Shown: in pieces, positions 1 to 8,927 of the stretch | How the letters are laid out: the number at the start of each line of letters is the position of its first letter | How positions within the stretch are numbered: the stretch's first letter is position 1 | From: Kribbella antibiotica | Lineage (GTDB): Bacteria; Actinomycetota; Actinomycetes; Propionibacteriales; Kribbellaceae | Reading direction: 5' to 3' | DNA: 64,000 bases | Assembly (NCBI RefSeq): GCF_004349055.1 | Contig: NZ_SMKX01000002.1 | Span: 83,950-147,949 of the forward strand | Notes under the pieces: model-generated | What the model was told of the DNA's origin: nothing | Databases searched by the model: none | The model's input: the letters and a program-made list of their open reading frames with translations, nothing else | Position numbers and translations under genes: made by a program

Positions 1-406
1 CGCAACCGTCGGTCAGCCGGAGCCGGGTTTTGCGGTGGAACAGACTGCGGGTGCCGTTCTCCACCGGTGAGGAGGTGAAGAACAGGAGATCCCAGCCGAC
101 CTGCTCAGCAGCGCGCTCCAGCCCGTTCAGCAGGGGCCCGTAGAAGTCCATGCTCTCCGGCGAGAGCGCAGGCTCGTAGGTGAACAGGCCGATGATCTGG
201 TTGTCCATCCCGGCCAGCCGGCGCGCGGCCGGGTCTGCGACATAGGTCAGCTCCTCGATGGCCTGCTTCACCCGGGCCCGCGTCTCGGCGGGGATCCGCA
301 CGTTCTTCCCGTCGCGATCGTTCAGCACGACCGATACCGTGGTCTGGCTGACGCCCGCGATCTCGGCGATCTCGCGCTGGGTGACCCGGCGAGGCTTCGA
401 TGGCAT
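1..406 (-). CDS. LacI-family transcriptional regulator, N-terminal part (cut by window edge)
   Basis: The reverse strand from an ATG at 404-406 encodes a typical LacI-family start: an N-terminal helix-turn-helix with the motif REIAEIAGVSQTTVSVVLN, then a hinge helix region (AARRLAG), then the first strand of a periplasmic-binding-protein-like sensor domain (NQIIGLFTY). The frame stays open to the window edge, so only about 135 of an expected ~340 residues are visible. It is divergent from the exported glycoside hydrolase at 586. Two 17-bp copies of one palindromic motif in inverted orientation lie between them, one only 8 bp upstream of this start. It therefore probably represses both itself and the hydrolase, with a sugar as inducer; the sugar cannot be named from the sequence. 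Confidence 0.9.
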   Translation of the reverse strand, partial: MPSKPRRVTQREIAEIAGVSQTTVSVVLNDRDGKNVRIPAETRARVKQAIEELTYVADPAARRLAGMDNQIIGLFTYEPALSPESMDFYGPLLNGLERAAEQVGWDLLFFTSSPVENGTRSLFHRKTRLRLTDGC

Positions 407-413
407 CTCGGCT

Positions 414-430
414 CCTGATAATGCGTATCT
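414..430. promoter_or_regulatory. LacI-type operator, copy 1
   Basis: The sequence CCTGATAATGCGTATCT lies 8 bp upstream of the LacI start. It is the exact reverse complement of 531-547. Each copy is itself a partial palindrome (GATA-N5-TATC) with a central CG, as is usual for LacI-family operators. Confidence 0.7.
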
Positions 431-530
431 TCAGTGGATAGCCGAAACCCTAGAGCAAACCCCTTCGAAAGCGCAATACCCCCTTGACAGGAAGGCAATC
501 TCCTTGAAATCGTCCTCGGCATGGATCTGC

Positions 531-547
531 AGATACGCATTATCAGG
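531..547. promoter_or_regulatory. LacI-type operator, copy 2
   Basis: This is a perfect 17-bp inverted copy of 414-430, ending 38 bp upstream of the hydrolase start. A TTGACA hexamer at 484-489 could be a forward -35 box, but no convincing -10 was found, so the promoter itself is uncertain. Confidence 0.7.
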
Positions 548-585
548 TTGATCTGCAGACCATCCGCCGAACCAAGGAGCCGTCG

Positions 586-2955
586 ATGACTTTTCCAGAC
601 CCTCGACTCAAGGGCACCAGTCGCCGCCGGTTTCTTGGTTCGGCCCTGGCCGCTGGGGTGGTGCTCACCGCCGAGGCCACCCCGATCACCGCCTTCGCCG
701 CGGATGCACTGGCCGGAGACATCCCGTTGAACTCCACTGGCATCAGCCTGCTGGCCAGCCCGGGCGGCCGGCTCGCGATCCGTGACACTGCTGGTGGCAC
801 CACGCGATCCGCCGGGTCGAAGGTCATGGTCAAGACCAAGGTCGGCGAGGAGCCCACGGTCACCTATACCTCCACCGGCGGCACCCCGACCTCGGACGCC
901 CTGGCAGACGGTACGCCGGCGATCAAGATCGTCTACACGTTCGACGCGGCCGCTGTCGCCGCCGGGATCGCAGTAGTCGGCTGGTTCAGCGTCAGCACCA
1001 ACCACGCCGTACTGGAATGGCACATCACCGGTCGCAACACCCTGCTCCCGGACGGCTTCTCGTTCAGCCGGGCCATCCAGTTCGCGACCGAGCCCGACGA
1101 CTACATCGCGGTCACCGAATGGGTTCGCGACAGCCGCGGCGGCATTCCTTACGAGGACACTGCCGGCGTCGCCCACACCTCGACCTGGGGAACCAAGCAC
1201 GGCCTGTTCCTCCTCGAGATGTCGAAGCAGGGCTGGACGAACGACACCTGGATGCACGCTCCCAGCGTGGCCGCCCCGAACGACGGCTGGGTCAGCCGGG
1301 CCGACTTCTACTTCACAGACAAGCGGCCGTCAGCCACTGCCACCATCGGCCACGGCGACGAGCTCGGCCTCGAGCTGACCACCAACGCAGACTTCAACGT
1401 CTACGGCGCTCCCGGCGCTCCGGCGCAGATCACTGCGCTGGTCGCGAACGGCGGCACCACTGCGAAGACTGTCCAGCTCCAGCTGATCATGCGTGACTTC
1501 GACGGCATCCAGCTCGCGTCGTTGACCATGCCCGGACAGGTCCCGGCAACCGGCACCTGGCAGCACACGTTCAACGTCGCTGCGCCGGCGGCCGGAATCG
1601 CCTTCGCCGAGGTCGTCGTTCGCTCCGGCAACGACGAGGCGTTCGCGCGGACGAACCTCGCGACGCTGCCGCCGTACAGCTATCAGGCCGGGGCCACCAG
1701 CATGTTCGGGATGGCGAACTATCCGTGGCTGGAGCGGCCGAGTCTGAACGCCGTCCTGGATCTGTGGCAGCGGATCGGGGTCAGCTTGGTGCGGATCGGC
1801 ATCAAGGATGGTCCCGGACCGGATCCGAGCGTCTACGACGGGCGCGGGATGCGGCACAACATCGAGCTGCAGCCGGACATCAAGACCGTCGATCCAGAGG
1901 TCATCACCAACTGGGCATCCAGCAAGCTGACCGTGGCAGTCAATTCCGGAGCCAAGTACTTCGAGGTCGGCAACGAGCTGAATCGCCCGTTCGCCAGCGG
2001 CCAGTTCGTCGCGGAGTACCTGGACAAGGCGCTCCGGCCGGTCTTCAACCGGCGCGCCGTCACCGGCGACGCCATCAAGCTGATGAACAACGGCCTGGCC
2101 GGGATGGACAAGAAGTGGGTCGACAACTTCATCGCCCTCGGTGGCTGGGACCTGATCGACGCGTTCGCCTACCACCCCGGCCGCGGCAACTTCACGCCCG
2201 ACTACGTCCCGCCGGGCGACTGGACCGGCGGCCCGAACGGTCCGTACTGGAACTTCGCCGGCGGTCTGCAGCAGCTCAAGGCGCTGATGACGCAGCACGG
2301 TCAGAAGGAGATCTGGCTGACCGAGGCCTACGCGCCGACCCGCCCGAACAGCTGGTGGGGCGACACCTACCGGCATGCTGCCGAGAACGTCCTGCTCACG
2401 CTGGCGATCTCGAAGGCCGAAGGCATCAAGTGCGTCTGCTGGTACCAGTTCCAGGACAGCATCGTCGGGATGCCGCAGGTCGCCGACCCGCTCAACACCG
2501 AGTACCACTTCGGTCTCGTCAACCGTGACCTCAGCCCGAAGCCGTCCCTGCTGGCGTATGCCACCGCCGCCCGCACCCTCGACCAAGCGACCTTCCGCGG
2601 CAAGCTCACCTTCGCCAACCCGAAGACGTTCGGCCTCTGGTTCGACACTCCGGCCGGTCCCGTGACCATTCTCTGGAACCGCGCCGACGGCTACATCCTC
2701 AACACCGTCGGCCAGCGCACCGACTGGCACTTCCCGGCGCCCGAGGTTTGGGTCGACACCTGGCCGACCAAGACCACGTTGACGGTCGCCGCTACCGCCG
2801 CCGTACGGCAGGTCGACGCGATCGGGCGCAGCAAGACCCTCTCCCCCAGCAACGGCCGCATCACCCTGAAGCTCGACGGCGCGCCGCGGATCTACCACGG
2901 CCTCAACCCGCAGACGATCCAGGGAGTCCACCGCCTCCCGGTCTGCTCCGGCTAA
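586..2955 (+). CDS. Tat-exported glycoside hydrolase, clan GH-A-like
   Basis: 789 aa. The N-terminus is a twin-arginine signal (TSRRRFLGSALAAGVVL), so export in folded form is likely. Residues ~30-370 look like beta-rich accessory domains. From ~375 a TIM-barrel-like part follows, with the Asn-Glu motif EVGNELNRPF (Glu near 464, acid/base type) and EIWLTEAYAPT (Glu near 580, nucleophile type). That pair of glutamates is the signature of clan GH-A retaining glycosidases. The C-terminus (~680-789) is again beta-rich. The start has an AAGGAG Shine-Dalgarno at 573-578. It lies downstream of a LacI operator and only 9 bp before a TetR gene. GH39, GH5 or GH79 relatives are possible; the exact family and substrate are not decided. 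Confidence 0.75.
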   Translation: MTFPDPRLKGTSRRRFLGSALAAGVVLTAEATPITAFAADALAGDIPLNSTGISLLASPGGRLAIRDTAGGTTRSAGSKVMVKTKVGEEPTVTYTSTGGTPTSDALADGTPAIKIVYTFDAAAVAAGIAVVGWFSVSTNHAVLEWHITGRNTLLPDGFSFSRAIQFATEPDDYIAVTEWVRDSRGGIPYEDTAGVAHTSTWGTKHGLFLLEMSKQGWTNDTWMHAPSVAAPNDGWVSRADFYFTDKRPSATATIGHGDELGLELTTNADFNVYGAPGAPAQITALVANGGTTAKTVQLQLIMRDFDGIQLASLTMPGQVPATGTWQHTFNVAAPAAGIAFAEVVVRSGNDEAFARTNLATLPPYSYQAGATSMFGMANYPWLERPSLNAVLDLWQRIGVSLVRIGIKDGPGPDPSVYDGRGMRHNIELQPDIKTVDPEVITNWASSKLTVAVNSGAKYFEVGNELNRPFASGQFVAEYLDKALRPVFNRRAVTGDAIKLMNNGLAGMDKKWVDNFIALGGWDLIDAFAYHPGRGNFTPDYVPPGDWTGGPNGPYWNFAGGLQQLKALMTQHGQKEIWLTEAYAPTRPNSWWGDTYRHAAENVLLTLAISKAEGIKCVCWYQFQDSIVGMPQVADPLNTEYHFGLVNRDLSPKPSLLAYATAARTLDQATFRGKLTFANPKTFGLWFDTPAGPVTILWNRADGYILNTVGQRTDWHFPAPEVWVDTWPTKTTLTVAATAAVRQVDAIGRSKTLSPSNGRITLKLDGAPRIYHGLNPQTIQGVHRLPVCSG

Positions 2956-2964
2956 AGTGGCCAG

Positions 2965-3549
2965 GTGGGGATATCCAAGGCGGACCGGACCGCGGAGGAG
3001 TTCAAGCAAGCCGCTCGGCGGGTGTTCGCGGCGCAGGGGTATGCGGCCACGAAGATCACCGACATCACAGCGGAGGCCGGGCGGGCAACCGGTGGGATCT
3101 ACCGGTACTTCCCCTCCAAGGCCGCCGTACTGAAGGCGCTCGCTGACGACTTCCTGGCGGCGCGGCACACCCGCGTCGCCCATGCGTCCGGTGACGGGCA
3201 CCGGATGACCACCGAGCAGGACGTGCGCGACCACGTGCAGGCGTACTGGCGCTCGTACCGGGAGCACCTGGCCGAGATGGTCGCGATCTCCGACGCGGCC
3301 GCCTCGGACCCCGAGTTCGCCGAGGTCCATCGGCAGATCCGCGCCGCAGATGTGGCGATCTGGCGCCGGCACATCAAAGAGCTCCGGGCCGAACTCGGTC
3401 TATCGGTGACCGAGTCGGCCGCATTGGCTCAGATGGTCGTGAGCCTGCTGGAGAGCTACTGCCACGCCACCTTCCATCCGTCCACCGGCACCTCGCGCGG
3501 AAGCGTCGGCACGCTGGCCGGCTTCGTGTACGGCGGCATCACGAACTGA
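2965..3549 (+). CDS. TetR-family transcriptional regulator
   Basis: 194 aa starting at GTG, 9 bp after the glycoside hydrolase stop, so probably co-transcribed. The first ~55 residues form a TetR HTH: helix 1 around EEFKQAARRVFAAQGY, recognition region DITAEAGRATGGIYRYFPSK. The remaining helical part (ligand/dimerisation domain) is not diagnostic. The 3' end overlaps the convergent DUF6351-type gene by 11 bp. Target genes are unknown. Confidence 0.85.
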   Translation: MGISKADRTAEEFKQAARRVFAAQGYAATKITDITAEAGRATGGIYRYFPSKAAVLKALADDFLAARHTRVAHASGDGHRMTTEQDVRDHVQAYWRSYREHLAEMVAISDAAASDPEFAEVHRQIRAADVAIWRRHIKELRAELGLSVTESAALAQMVVSLLESYCHATFHPSTGTSRGSVGTLAGFVYGGITN

Positions 3550-5608
3550 AGTTGAGCCAGGTCCCGGCCGGCGGCTGCTGACCGATTCCGGGGCGGGTGT
3601 AGTCACAGACACCGGATGGGAAGGCCTTCCGGAGGGTGGCGCGATCCGCGGCTGTGAACGCGACCTGGTAAGCGGAGAAGTTCAGCGGCTTGAGGGCACA
3701 CTTGAGCTTGCTGACACCGATGTCCGAACCAGCCGCGATCCGCGGATTGGCCGCTACCGGGTACGTCGCACCACACGGACCGGACGGCGGATAGTTCAAC
3801 GGCTGGTCGACCCGCTGGATCGCCGACAGATAGCAGCCGTCCTTCAAGTCGGCGGGCTTGTTCGCGATCACCTTCTGCTGAGCGCTTCGGTGCGAGCCGT
3901 CCGCAGTGATGGCAGCGAGCCACCTGTCCATCGCATCCAGCTCGTACCTCGAGGCCGCGGCCGACTGCGCCGGGTCGAGCGACGACATGATGATCACCTG
4001 GTTCGCCGCCGTACCGTTTGCCTTGAGCAACCGGTCGCGCGTGACGAACGAGACCTCCGCGGTGTGGATGTCGATGCCGAAGCCGGCCCGGTCGGCGTAC
4101 GACCGCTGATCGATGATCGGCGTCGACCTGAGCCCGAGTCCCCCACTGAGCTGCAGGTCGCTCCGGTACGCCGCGCGCAGTGCGGCCGGATCCGCGGTCG
4201 CCCGCTCGGCCACCAGCTGACCGGCCGGGTCCACGCTGCCGACCTTCGCGTTCAGATCGGCGAACTGGGCAGGGGTGATCGCACCGGACTGCAGCGCGTG
4301 CAGTCCGTACTGGACGCCGATGTTGTCCCGGACCGAGCGCGGCAGCCCGGTCTTCGGGTCACGGCCCAGCTGGGTCACCCACTGCTCGGCCGACATGCAT
4401 TTGATACCGGTCGGGTTCAGCACGGGGTCCCAGAACGCGGTCGGCGGGATCGGTGCGCCCGGTGCCCGGTTGCAGCTGCCGATCGGGGTCATCTTCGGGC
4501 CGAAACCGGCCTGCCATGAAACGCACGGGCTACTGCTGACGAATCCGGTGATGGCGGTCTTCTGTGCCTCGGTCAGGGCCGTGCCGGCGAAGTACTTGTT
4601 CAGAACGCTGCAATCGGCCGCGGACGTGAACGCGCTGAACATGTCCGGGAAGGACACTCCTGGGACGATGCCGTCCAGGATGCCGGGGTAGCCGTCGGCG
4701 ATCTCGTGCTGATTGACGCTGCCGCCCGACCCGCCCCAGCCGATCGTGTAGCGCGTCGGCCCGTAGGTCTCGATGAAGTGTTCCTTGACCATCATCGCGG
4801 CCTCGCCGGAGATCACCGTGCTGCAGTTCGTCTCCGGCACGTTCAGCGTGGACGACGCGACCGCGTAGCCCTGCGACAGGAACAGGTCGTTGAGGACGTT
4901 GCCGGTCTGGTTGCCCTGGTGGAATCCGGCGTTGCAGCCGCCGCCGAAGGCGTAGACGAGCTTGCGGTTCCAGTTCTGCTGGGAGCGCAGCGGCGTCGGA
5001 TCAGTGCCGTCGTACAGGGCTGCGAATTGGTACACGGCTCGGTCGATCGTTCCGGTCTCCACCCGGACGATGTACGGGACCGTGCGGCCATCGAGGACGG
5101 TTGTCGCCAGATCTGCGGGCCGTACGGCGGGGTCCGGCAGCACGACGAATGCCCCGGCCGTGGTCCGGTAGCGATACGTCACCTTGGTCGGCGCCTCGCA
5201 CAGCGGTTGCGCCGCTGGTGCGAGCCCGAAGGCCGTGGTCTCGCAGTAGAACGGGACCTGCTGTGGGCCGGAGAAGATCGGGCCGGACAGCGGGTACGAC
5301 GTCACCCGCAGCGACGTCTCTCCCGCGGTCAGCACGTTGGCCCCGGTACGCAACCCGGTCACCAGACCGAGCAGCGATTGATCGGGCTGAGCGGCGAATT
5401 CCGCCGTGATGTCGCGGCCGTTCAGCTTCACCGTGGCCGACCGGCTGACCTTGACGAGCACGTCTCCACCACTGACGTACTCCGGTTTGGTGTTCGACAA
5501 GACAGTGAGCGCCACCGGGCCGGGCGACTGGGTCGCCGAGGCGGGCGCCGCGACGGTGCCGACCAGTGCAGCAGCCAGAATCACCGCTCTTAATGAATTT
5601 GAACTCAT
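3539..5608 (-). CDS. Secreted DUF6351-type protein, predicted alpha/beta hydrolase
   Basis: 689 aa from an ATG at 5606-5608. This start was chosen over an upstream in-frame one because it gives a clean Sec signal peptide (SLRAVILAAALVGTVAAPASA). After an N-terminal beta domain, the body carries YAFGGGCNAGFHQG (oxyanion-like loop) and GWGGSGGSVNQ, a Ser nucleophile-elbow-like motif, in the layout of a tannase/esterase-like hydrolase. Eight or more cysteines suggest disulphides outside the cell. I recognise it as the uncharacterised DUF6351 family; no substrate is known. It is divergent from the histidine kinase at 5698, which may sense a related condition. Confidence 0.75.
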   Translation of the reverse strand: MSSNSLRAVILAAALVGTVAAPASATQSPGPVALTVLSNTKPEYVSGGDVLVKVSRSATVKLNGRDITAEFAAQPDQSLLGLVTGLRTGANVLTAGETSLRVTSYPLSGPIFSGPQQVPFYCETTAFGLAPAAQPLCEAPTKVTYRYRTTAGAFVVLPDPAVRPADLATTVLDGRTVPYIVRVETGTIDRAVYQFAALYDGTDPTPLRSQQNWNRKLVYAFGGGCNAGFHQGNQTGNVLNDLFLSQGYAVASSTLNVPETNCSTVISGEAAMMVKEHFIETYGPTRYTIGWGGSGGSVNQHEIADGYPGILDGIVPGVSFPDMFSAFTSAADCSVLNKYFAGTALTEAQKTAITGFVSSSPCVSWQAGFGPKMTPIGSCNRAPGAPIPPTAFWDPVLNPTGIKCMSAEQWVTQLGRDPKTGLPRSVRDNIGVQYGLHALQSGAITPAQFADLNAKVGSVDPAGQLVAERATADPAALRAAYRSDLQLSGGLGLRSTPIIDQRSYADRAGFGIDIHTAEVSFVTRDRLLKANGTAANQVIIMSSLDPAQSAAASRYELDAMDRWLAAITADGSHRSAQQKVIANKPADLKDGCYLSAIQRVDQPLNYPPSGPCGATYPVAANPRIAAGSDIGVSKLKCALKPLNFSAYQVAFTAADRATLRKAFPSGVCDYTRPGIGQQPPAGTWLNFSS

Positions 5609-5697
5609 TTTCACGTACCTTAGGCAGACACCGTTCCGTGCACAATCCTCTCCGGATGGAGATAGCGTGCCGCCCTCCACCGTGCGAAGGTCATGAT

Positions 5698-6846
5698 GTG
5701 AGTACCGAGCGTGCTGCCGACGAGGTCGCCGAGCGGCTCACTGCGCTCGACGAGCTGTTGCGCGAGCGGCACGGGCTGCTGACCGTGATGGACCGGATCG
5801 TGGCCCTGCACGGGACCGCCCGGATGATCCGCAGCGAGACCGGTGCCGACTCCGGGTTCGTGGCCGACCTCGAGGCGCCGGACCAGGCGGTCGTCCGCTG
5901 GATGTCCGGGACCCGGACGAACCAGTTGCAGAACCTCGTCGTACCGATCGGTCAGGGCATCGGCGGCCGGGTGCTCGCGTCGGGCACCGCGGTGCGGGTC
6001 GGCGACTACATCAGCTCCCCCGCGATCACTCATCACTTCGACGTTCAGGTCCGGCACGAGGGCATCGGCGGGATGGTCGCCGTACCGGTGATCGGACGGG
6101 ACGGCCGGACCATCGCGATCGCGTACGCCGCCATGCGGCAAGCGACGTCGTTCGGTGACTTCGCGGTCGACAAGATGCTCGACATCGCCGACCAGGCGTC
6201 GACCGCGCTCCGGATTGCCGATGCGGTGGAGGCGACCAGGTCCGATGCGGTCGCCGCCGAGCGGCAGCGGGTGCAGAGCGCTTTGCACGACTCGGTCGGT
6301 GCGTTGCTGTTCTTGATCGGCGTCCAGGTCCGGGATCTGCATCAGTCGGTGCAGGACAATCCGCCGCTGGTCGATCGGTTGCGCCGGCTGGAGTCCGACG
6401 TCTCCGCCGCGTCGGCCGCGTTGCGTGAGTCCCTGCTGGTCATGACGGATACCGCGCCGGAACGCGCGCTCGCGGTGGAGATCGCCGAATACACCCGGTC
6501 GTTCGAGGCCAGGACCGGCGTACCGGCTCGTTTTGTCGAGTTGGCGACGGTCGCGGCCCTGGATGCGGAACGCACTGCCCTGCTGGTGGCCGTCGTCCGC
6601 GAGGGCCTGTTGAACATCGAGAAGCATGCGAAACCGCACTCGGTGATCGTCAGCCTCGGTACGGCGGACTCCGGCGGCGTCCACCTGGTTGTCGCCGATG
6701 ACAGCATCGAGGACGGCACGGACAGCCCGAGCAGCGGTCTCGGCGTGAAGTCGCTGTCCGAACGCGCGATTCGCCTAGGTGGTCAGGTCAGCCTGATCCG
6801 CGACGAGGACGGCGGTTCCACCTTGCGCTGCTGGCTCCCGCAATGA
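5698..6846 (+). CDS. GAF-domain sensor histidine kinase, NarL/DesK type
   Basis: 382 aa from GTG 5698, supported by GAAGG at 5686-5690. Longer frames without an RBS exist but run into the divergent gene. Order: helical lead-in, GAF domain (~30-185), HisKA_3 dimerisation helix with phospho-acceptor His near 197 (ERQRVQSALHDSVGALLF), then an HATPase_c domain with an N-box (EGLLNIEKHAKPHS) and GLGVKSLSERA. No membrane segments are seen, so it is a soluble sensor of an internal signal. It overlaps the response regulator by 4 bp (ATGA), giving a standard two-component pair. Confidence 0.9.
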   Translation: MSTERAADEVAERLTALDELLRERHGLLTVMDRIVALHGTARMIRSETGADSGFVADLEAPDQAVVRWMSGTRTNQLQNLVVPIGQGIGGRVLASGTAVRVGDYISSPAITHHFDVQVRHEGIGGMVAVPVIGRDGRTIAIAYAAMRQATSFGDFAVDKMLDIADQASTALRIADAVEATRSDAVAAERQRVQSALHDSVGALLFLIGVQVRDLHQSVQDNPPLVDRLRRLESDVSAASAALRESLLVMTDTAPERALAVEIAEYTRSFEARTGVPARFVELATVAALDAERTALLVAVVREGLLNIEKHAKPHSVIVSLGTADSGGVHLVVADDSIEDGTDSPSSGLGVKSLSERAIRLGGQVSLIRDEDGGSTLRCWLPQ

Positions 6847-7463
6847 CCTCGACCGTCTTCGTCGTCGACGATCATCCCGTCGTGCGCGACGGGGTGACTT
6901 TGTTGCTGCGCTCAGATCCCGCACTGACCGTCGTCGGATCGGCCGAGTCCGGGCGGGTTGCGGTCGAATGCATTGCCCAGCTGCGGCCTGACGTCGTACT
7001 GCTCGACCTGCGGCTGCCGGACATGCTGGCGCCCGAGGTGATCCGCGAGCTGCGGAAAGTCCAGCCCGCGGTGAAGATCGCGATCTTCACCGCCCACGCA
7101 GACCACCACTGCATCACCGAATCGCTCGATGCCGGTGCCAACGCCGCACTGATCAAAGACCTGGCCGGCACCGACCTGCTGGCCGCGCTACGACAGGTAC
7201 TGCGCGGCGAACGGGTCGTCGACCCACGAATCCGGCCGCACCCCGCCCGACGCTCAGACGCCTTGGCACGCAGCGGTCTGACCCGTCGCGAGTACGAAGT
7301 CCTCCGGTACGCCGCCCAGGGCCTGACCAACCCAGAGATCGCCGAGGCGACCGGCCTGACCCGCAACACGGTCAAGACGTACCTTCAGTCCGCTTTGCAC
7401 AAACTCGGCGCCCGCAACCGCGTAGAGGCGATCGTCAAGGCAAGTGAGGCCGGACTGCTCTGA
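6843..7463 (+). CDS. NarL/FixJ-family response regulator
   Basis: 206 aa. The N-terminal receiver domain carries the acidic pair DD at residues 9-10, the phospho-acceptor Asp55 (VVLLDLRLPD) and a Lys in ALIKDLAG. The C-terminal LuxR-type HTH (LTRREYEVLRYAAQGLTNPE then TRNTVKTYLQSALHKLG) binds DNA. It is translationally coupled to the histidine kinase upstream. The 3' end overlaps the convergent acyl-CoA ligase by 29 bp. Confidence 0.93.
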   Translation: MTSTVFVVDDHPVVRDGVTLLLRSDPALTVVGSAESGRVAVECIAQLRPDVVLLDLRLPDMLAPEVIRELRKVQPAVKIAIFTAHADHHCITESLDAGANAALIKDLAGTDLLAALRQVLRGERVVDPRIRPHPARRSDALARSGLTRREYEVLRYAAQGLTNPEIAEATGLTRNTVKTYLQSALHKLGARNRVEAIVKASEAGLL

Positions 7464-8925
7464 GGTCACCCTTGCGAACCTTGCCGGAGGCCGTCCGCGG
7501 CAACCGGTCGACGAACTCGAACCGGGACGGCACCTTGTACTTCGCCAGCCGCCCGAGCAGGAACTCGCGCAACTCGGCCTCGGTGACCGGCACCGCCGGT
7601 ACGACGAACGCCCGGCCGGCCTCGCCCCACTTGTCGTCCGGCATACCGACCACCGCTACCTCAGCGACCGCCGGATGCCCGAACATGACGTTCTCCACCT
7701 CGGCCGGGTACACGTTCTCACCGCCGGAGATGTACATGTCCTTCTGCCGGCCGACGATCCGGAAATGCCCATCCGGATCGATCGCGGCAAGATCACCGGT
7801 CCGGAACCAGCCGTCCTCGGTGAAAGCCGCCTCGGTCGCGCCGGAGTCACGCCAGTAGCCAGGCGTCACGTTCGGGCCGCGCACCAGCACCTCCCCCGGC
7901 CCCGCCCCAGGGCGGTCGAGCCGGACATCGGCGAAGAACACCGGCACTCCGGCCGAGCCCACCTTGGCGGCGCTCTCGCGAGCTTCCAGGAAGGTCACAC
8001 CGGGAGCGGTCTCGGTCATCCCATAGCCCTGGCAGAACGTCAGACCGCGGCGCTGGTACGTGCGGACGAGCTCCTCGGGCACCGCCGCGCCGCCACACAT
8101 CAGGCTGCGCAACGACGTGAGGTCGGCCGATTCCCACTGCGGTACGGCGGCCAGACCGGCGTACATGGTGGTGACGCCGAACATCCAGGTCACCCGGTGT
8201 TTCGCGATGAGCTCGTAGACGCCGTCGACATCCCATCCCGGTGTGATCAGCGCGCAGCCGCCCTTGATCAGCGTGGGCAACAGGGTCTGGGCCAGCGCAG
8301 CGATGTGGAACAGCGGTGCCGAGATCAGGGTGACCTCGTCGGCGCCGACGTCGACGCCGATCAGCAGGTTGACGGTGTTCCAGGTCAGGTTGGCGTGCGT
8401 GAGCATCGCCCCCTTGGGCCGTCCGGTCGTGCCGGAGGTGTAGAGGATCAGCGCCACGTCATCGGCTGCCACCGCAACCTCGACAGCCGCAGCCGCAGCC
8501 GGCCAGTCACCGTACAGCTGCTCCCCCGGCCCAGGGTTGCTCAAGGCAACCACCTGCTGCGGGGTTGCTTCCAGCATCTGCACGACAGCTGCGCACTCCG
8601 GCGCATAGACCAGCACGGTGGGTTCGCAGTCGCCGAGGATCTGGGTGATCTCCGGCGCCGTCAGCCGGAAGTTCAGCGGGACGAAGATGCCACCCGCACT
8701 CACCGTGGCGAACAGCGTCTCCACGAACGCCGGATGGTTCGGCCCCAGATAGGCCACCCGGTCGCCCTTGCTCAGCCCGGCCGCAACCAGGTGGGCCGCA
8801 AGACTGCTGATCCGCGCGGACAGTTCGGCGTACGTGGTCGACTCGTCTTCGAAGAGCAGAGCGGTGCTGTTCGGCGACATCAGCGCACGTCTGGCCGGCC
8901 AGCCACCGATTCCCTCGTTGGGCAT
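7435..8925 (-). CDS. Acyl-CoA ligase (AMP-forming)
   Basis: 496 aa from ATG 8923-8925. It has the class I adenylate-forming motifs in order: YTSGTTGRPKGAMLTH (P-loop-like A3), YGMTETAPG (A5), GWFRTGDLA (A7), GRQKDMYISGGENVYPAE (A8) and a C-terminal catalytic Lys in PRTASGKVRKGDL. It activates a carboxylic acid to its CoA thioester. It is the last gene of a minus-strand operon (SDR, amidohydrolase, MaoC, MHS transporter, ligase); the start is 2 bp after the transporter stop. The acid is unknown; a medium-chain or aromatic acid fits the context and the divergent PaaX regulator. Confidence 0.88.
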   Translation of the reverse strand: MPNEGIGGWPARRALMSPNSTALLFEDESTTYAELSARISSLAAHLVAAGLSKGDRVAYLGPNHPAFVETLFATVSAGGIFVPLNFRLTAPEITQILGDCEPTVLVYAPECAAVVQMLEATPQQVVALSNPGPGEQLYGDWPAAAAAVEVAVAADDVALILYTSGTTGRPKGAMLTHANLTWNTVNLLIGVDVGADEVTLISAPLFHIAALAQTLLPTLIKGGCALITPGWDVDGVYELIAKHRVTWMFGVTTMYAGLAAVPQWESADLTSLRSLMCGGAAVPEELVRTYQRRGLTFCQGYGMTETAPGVTFLEARESAAKVGSAGVPVFFADVRLDRPGAGPGEVLVRGPNVTPGYWRDSGATEAAFTEDGWFRTGDLAAIDPDGHFRIVGRQKDMYISGGENVYPAEVENVMFGHPAVAEVAVVGMPDDKWGEAGRAFVVPAVPVTEAELREFLLGRLAKYKVPSRFEFVDRLPRTASGKVRKGDLRAVRPHLP

Positions 8926-8927
8926 GA

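Noticed and set aside
1330..3372. 680-codon open frame on the minus strand opposite the glycoside hydrolase and TetR genes
   Set aside because: No recognisable domain, Arg/Gly/Val-rich shadow composition, and both genes on the plus strand have clear motifs. High-GC DNA gives such antisense frames often.
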